Positions 61,670-64,000 of a stretch of DNA of 64,000 bases are shown here, in pieces. Made by a program: the position numbers and the translations under genes. The first letter of the stretch is position 1, and every line of letters starts with the position of its first letter. Source of the DNA: Acuticoccus sediminis. GTDB taxonomy: Bacteria; Pseudomonadota; Alphaproteobacteria; Rhizobiales; Amorphaceae. The stretch is taken from positions 1,426,001 to 1,490,000 of the forward strand of contig NZ_QHHQ01000001.1 of NCBI RefSeq assembly GCF_003258595.1. Direction: 5' to 3'. The notes beneath the pieces are model-generated. The model did not search any database. It saw only the letters and a program-made list of their open reading frames with translations, and was not told the DNA's origin.

Positions 61670-63757
61670 ATGCAGACCACCCCCGGCCCCGAGACGGCCG
61701 CGCCCACTGCCGCAGAGGAAGCCCGCGCCGCGACCCGGCACGGCGTGCTCTTCCTGGTGGTCGGGCCGAGCGGGGTGGGCAAGGATTCGCTGATCGACGG
61801 CGCCCGCGCGCGCCTCCCGGGACGTCACTTCACATTCGCCAGACGCGTCGTGACGCGTCCCCGCGAGGCGGGCGGGGAGGACCACGAGCCGATGGCGTCC
61901 GCCGACTTCGAGGCCGCCGAGGCCGCGGGAGCGTTCGCCGTCACCTGGGGCGCCCACGGCCTGCGGTACGGGATCCGGCGGGAGGCGCTCGCCCCGCTCG
62001 CCGCCGGCCACAACGTCATCGTCAACGCGTCGCGCAAGGCGATCGCCGAGTTCGCGGCCCACGCCGCCCGCGTCGTCGTGGTCTCGATCACCGCCCCGCC
62101 GGAGGTGGTTCGCGCGCGCCTCGAGGCGCGCGGGCGTGAGGACGCTGCGGACGTCGCCGCCCGCCTCGGGCGCCGCGTGCCGATCGTCGGGGCGCCCAAC
62201 ATCGCCGTCATCGACAACGGCGGCGATCTGGAGGCCGGGGTCGCCCAGTTCGTTGCCGCCCTCATGGGCGCCGCCCGCCTGCCGCTCGTGCTGCGCCGCG
62301 CGGCGGTCACGCTGCCCGGCGGCCCGGCGGCCTTCGTGCACCGCGCCGCGCTGCCGCTCGCCTCGGCGCAGCTCATCGCGGGAGGCGCGGCCGAGATCAT
62401 CGCGGACCGGCCGTTGCGCGTGCGCCTCGCCGTCGCCGACGACGCAGGGCTCGTCGCACCGGACAGCATCGCGCTGCCGGCGGTGCTGTTCGACCGGCTC
62501 GGCCTTGCCGAGGGGAGCGAGGTGGTGCTGCGCCGCGCGGTGCCACCCGCCAGCCGCGACGCCCTGCGCCGCAAGGTCGCCGGCGAGATCCTCGGCGTCG
62601 CCGATATCGGCGACGTCGTGCGCGACATCGTCGGCGGCCGCTACAGCGACGCGGAGATCGCGGGCTTTCTGGTCGCGGCCGCGCGCCAGCTCACGGTGGA
62701 CGAGATCGCGGCGCTGACCGTCGCCCGGGCGGAACTGGTCGAGCGCATCGCCTGGGACCGCGAGCTGATCGTCGACAAGCACTCGATGGGCGGCGTGCCC
62801 GGCAATCCCATCTCGCTGATCGTGGTGCCGATCGTCGCGGCGCACGGGCTCCCCATCCCGAAGACGTCGTCGCGGGCGATCACGTCGGCGGCCGGGACGG
62901 CGGACATCATGGAATGCGCCGCGCGGGTGGACCTGACGGCGGCGGACCTCCACCGCGTCGTCACCACGACGGGCGGCGCCATCGCCTGGGCCGGCCGGAT
63001 CTGCCACAGCCCGCTCGACGATGTGATGAACGCGATCAACCGCCCGCTCGGCATCGCGTCCGCGGGCCTCGATGTCTCGTCGATCCTCTCCAAGAAGCTC
63101 GCCGTCGGCGCCACCCACGTCGCGATCGACATCCCCGTCGGCCCCGCCGCCAAGGTGAAGACGGAGGCGAGCGGCCGGATGCTGGCCAACCTCTTCGAGG
63201 AGGTCGGGCGCGCGGTCGGACTGACGGTGCGGGCGGCGGTGAGTGACGGTCTCAGCCCCGTCGGCCGAGGCGTCGGTCCGGCGCTGGAGCACGAGGATGC
63301 GCTGGCGGTCCTTACCGGCCGGCCGGACGCGCCGGAGGCGCTGCGCGACAAGGCGCTGTCGGTCGCGGCGATGATCCTCGCCTGGGATCCGGCCGTCGGG
63401 CCCGGACAGGCGGCGGCGACGGCCGAGCAGCTCCTCCGCTCCGGTGCCGCGCTGGAGGCGTTCCAGGCGATCGCCGCCGCGCAGGGCCGCTTCGGCCCCT
63501 GCCGGCCGGGTCCTTTCACGCGCCCGCTCCTCGCGGTGCGCTCCGGCCGCGTCGCGGGGATCGACGTCTTCGCCGTCGCGGGGCTGGCGCGGGCCGTCGG
63601 CGCGCCGTCCGACAAGGGGGCGGGCGTACGGCTCCACGTCGCGCCGGGAGACGACGTGAGCGAGGGGGACGTCCTCGCGGACGTCGTCGCATCGAGCCAG
63701 AACGGCATCGACGTCATCCGCCCCACCGCCAGCACCGAGGTCTTCTCGCTCGCCTGA
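61670..63757 (+). CDS. PhnN-type kinase fused to AMP/thymidine phosphorylase-family enzyme
   Basis: The 695-residue protein joins two enzymes. Residues about 24-200 match PhnN, ribose 1,5-bisphosphate phosphokinase, with the P-loop VVGPSGVGKDS and RRVVTRPREAGGEDHEPM. Residues about 203-695 match the long form of the nucleoside phosphorylase family: an N-terminal extension, then DKHSMGGVPGN and KTSSRAITSAAGTAD. That last motif is the form seen in archaeal AMP phosphorylase rather than in thymidine phosphorylase (SGRGLGHTGGT). AMP phosphorylase makes ribose 1,5-bisphosphate from AMP; PhnN turns it into PRPP. The ATG at 61670 has GGAG 6 bases upstream; the earlier frame is Arg-rich and unlikely. 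Confidence 0.85.
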   Translation: MQTTPGPETAAPTAAEEARAATRHGVLFLVVGPSGVGKDSLIDGARARLPGRHFTFARRVVTRPREAGGEDHEPMASADFEAAEAAGAFAVTWGAHGLRYGIRREALAPLAAGHNVIVNASRKAIAEFAAHAARVVVVSITAPPEVVRARLEARGREDAADVAARLGRRVPIVGAPNIAVIDNGGDLEAGVAQFVAALMGAARLPLVLRRAAVTLPGGPAAFVHRAALPLASAQLIAGGAAEIIADRPLRVRLAVADDAGLVAPDSIALPAVLFDRLGLAEGSEVVLRRAVPPASRDALRRKVAGEILGVADIGDVVRDIVGGRYSDAEIAGFLVAAARQLTVDEIAALTVARAELVERIAWDRELIVDKHSMGGVPGNPISLIVVPIVAAHGLPIPKTSSRAITSAAGTADIMECAARVDLTAADLHRVVTTTGGAIAWAGRICHSPLDDVMNAINRPLGIASAGLDVSSILSKKLAVGATHVAIDIPVGPAAKVKTEASGRMLANLFEEVGRAVGLTVRAAVSDGLSPVGRGVGPALEHEDALAVLTGRPDAPEALRDKALSVAAMILAWDPAVGPGQAAATAEQLLRSGAALEAFQAIAAAQGRFGPCRPGPFTRPLLAVRSGRVAGIDVFAVAGLARAVGAPSDKGAGVRLHVAPGDDVSEGDVLADVVASSQNGIDVIRPTASTEVFSLA

Positions 63758-63783
63758 GGCGGGGCGCGGCCGCGCGTGCGGCG

Positions 63784-64000
63784 TCAGCCGCCCGTCATCG
63801 CCACGATCATGAACGAGACGACGAGGTCGACCACGACCAGCGCCACAGCGACCTCCACCGTCACGCCGAGCGCGATGCGCAGGATCAGGTAGTGGTAGCG
63901 CACCGCCACCATCAGCGAGACGATCGTCGCGATGATCGCGAGCTGGCCGCCGAGGAACCCGGCGCCCTGCAGCAGGATCGGGATCGTCACGATGATCCAG
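63784..64000 (-). CDS. C-terminal part of a hydrophobic membrane protein
   Basis: The frame is open through the window end on the minus strand, so the N-terminus is missing. The visible 71 residues form about three hydrophobic segments (IIVTIPILLQGAGFLGG..., ALGVTVEVAVALVVVDLVVSF) and end in MIVAMTGG. No family is certain. A small internal GTG at 63990 could also be a real start of a 68-residue protein. It converges on the PhnN fusion gene. Confidence 0.5.
   Translation of the reverse strand, partial: WIIVTIPILLQGAGFLGGQLAIIATIVSLMVAVRYHYLILRIALGVTVEVAVALVVVDLVVSFMIVAMTGG

Overview
This window is a GC-rich, tightly packed chromosomal segment from an alphaproteobacterium, most likely of the Hyphomicrobiales (Rhizobiales) type. 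The reasons are a CckA-type hybrid kinase beside recA, an alphaproteobacterial LexA box (GAAC-N7-GAAC) and a CtrA box (TTAA-N7-TTAAC) in the recA promoter, an IalB-like domain, a one-cysteine DksA, unfused petA-petB-petC, and two complete Liv-type ABC transporters. The genus cannot be fixed from sequence alone; an Acuticoccus-like organism is only a guess. No tRNA, rRNA, CRISPR array, transposase or phage gene was seen, so this looks like core chromosome with specialised metabolic islands.

Layout. 1-6.6 kb: tail of an unknown gene, a tiny membrane peptide, then a six-gene Liv-type transporter operon that includes an extra one-helix protein. 6.7-12.8 kb: a methyltransferase, then a compact island with a GTP cyclohydrolase II, a cytochrome b561, a RibD reductase-domain protein and a four-gene minus-strand operon (MDR dehydrogenase, degenerate PTPS/QueD-like protein, GT4 glycosyltransferase, methyltransferase). 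This looks like a pathway for a glycosylated or methylated pyrimidine/pterin compound. 12.9-27.4 kb: OpgH glucan synthase, small enzymes, a protease-like/IalB fusion lacking its catalytic His, an SDR, phosphoesterase and lipid-kinase genes, a YcjX/YcjF pair, a Rid-family protein, and a VWA / DUF3754 / SixA / MoxR group. 27.6-31.6 kb: dksA, cckA and recA. 32-39.1 kb: CoA-transferase pair, DUF4112 protein, three small secreted-protein genes, a 0.9 kb gene-free stretch and alaS.

39.3-45.2 kb: a second Liv-type operon, headed by a probable 40-codon ORF coupled to livG and ending in a DenD-like dehydrogenase. 45.3-50 kb: YhaO/YhaN (SbcD/SbcC-like) pair. 50-54 kb: a larA-larC-larE-larB operon that should make the nickel-pincer nucleotide cofactor and one enzyme using it. 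54-56.4 kb: a long inverted repeat, then the glutathione-dependent formaldehyde genes fghA and adhC. 56.6-58.4 kb: ohrR, hemF, trmL. 58.6-61.4 kb: the cytochrome bc1 operon petABC with a strong terminator. 61.7-63.8 kb: a PhnN kinase fused to an AMP-phosphorylase-type enzyme, which could in principle turn AMP into PRPP in one polypeptide. The window ends inside a minus-strand membrane protein gene.

All functions are read from motifs, length and context. No database search was run, so family names rest on recognition of motifs and should be treated that way.
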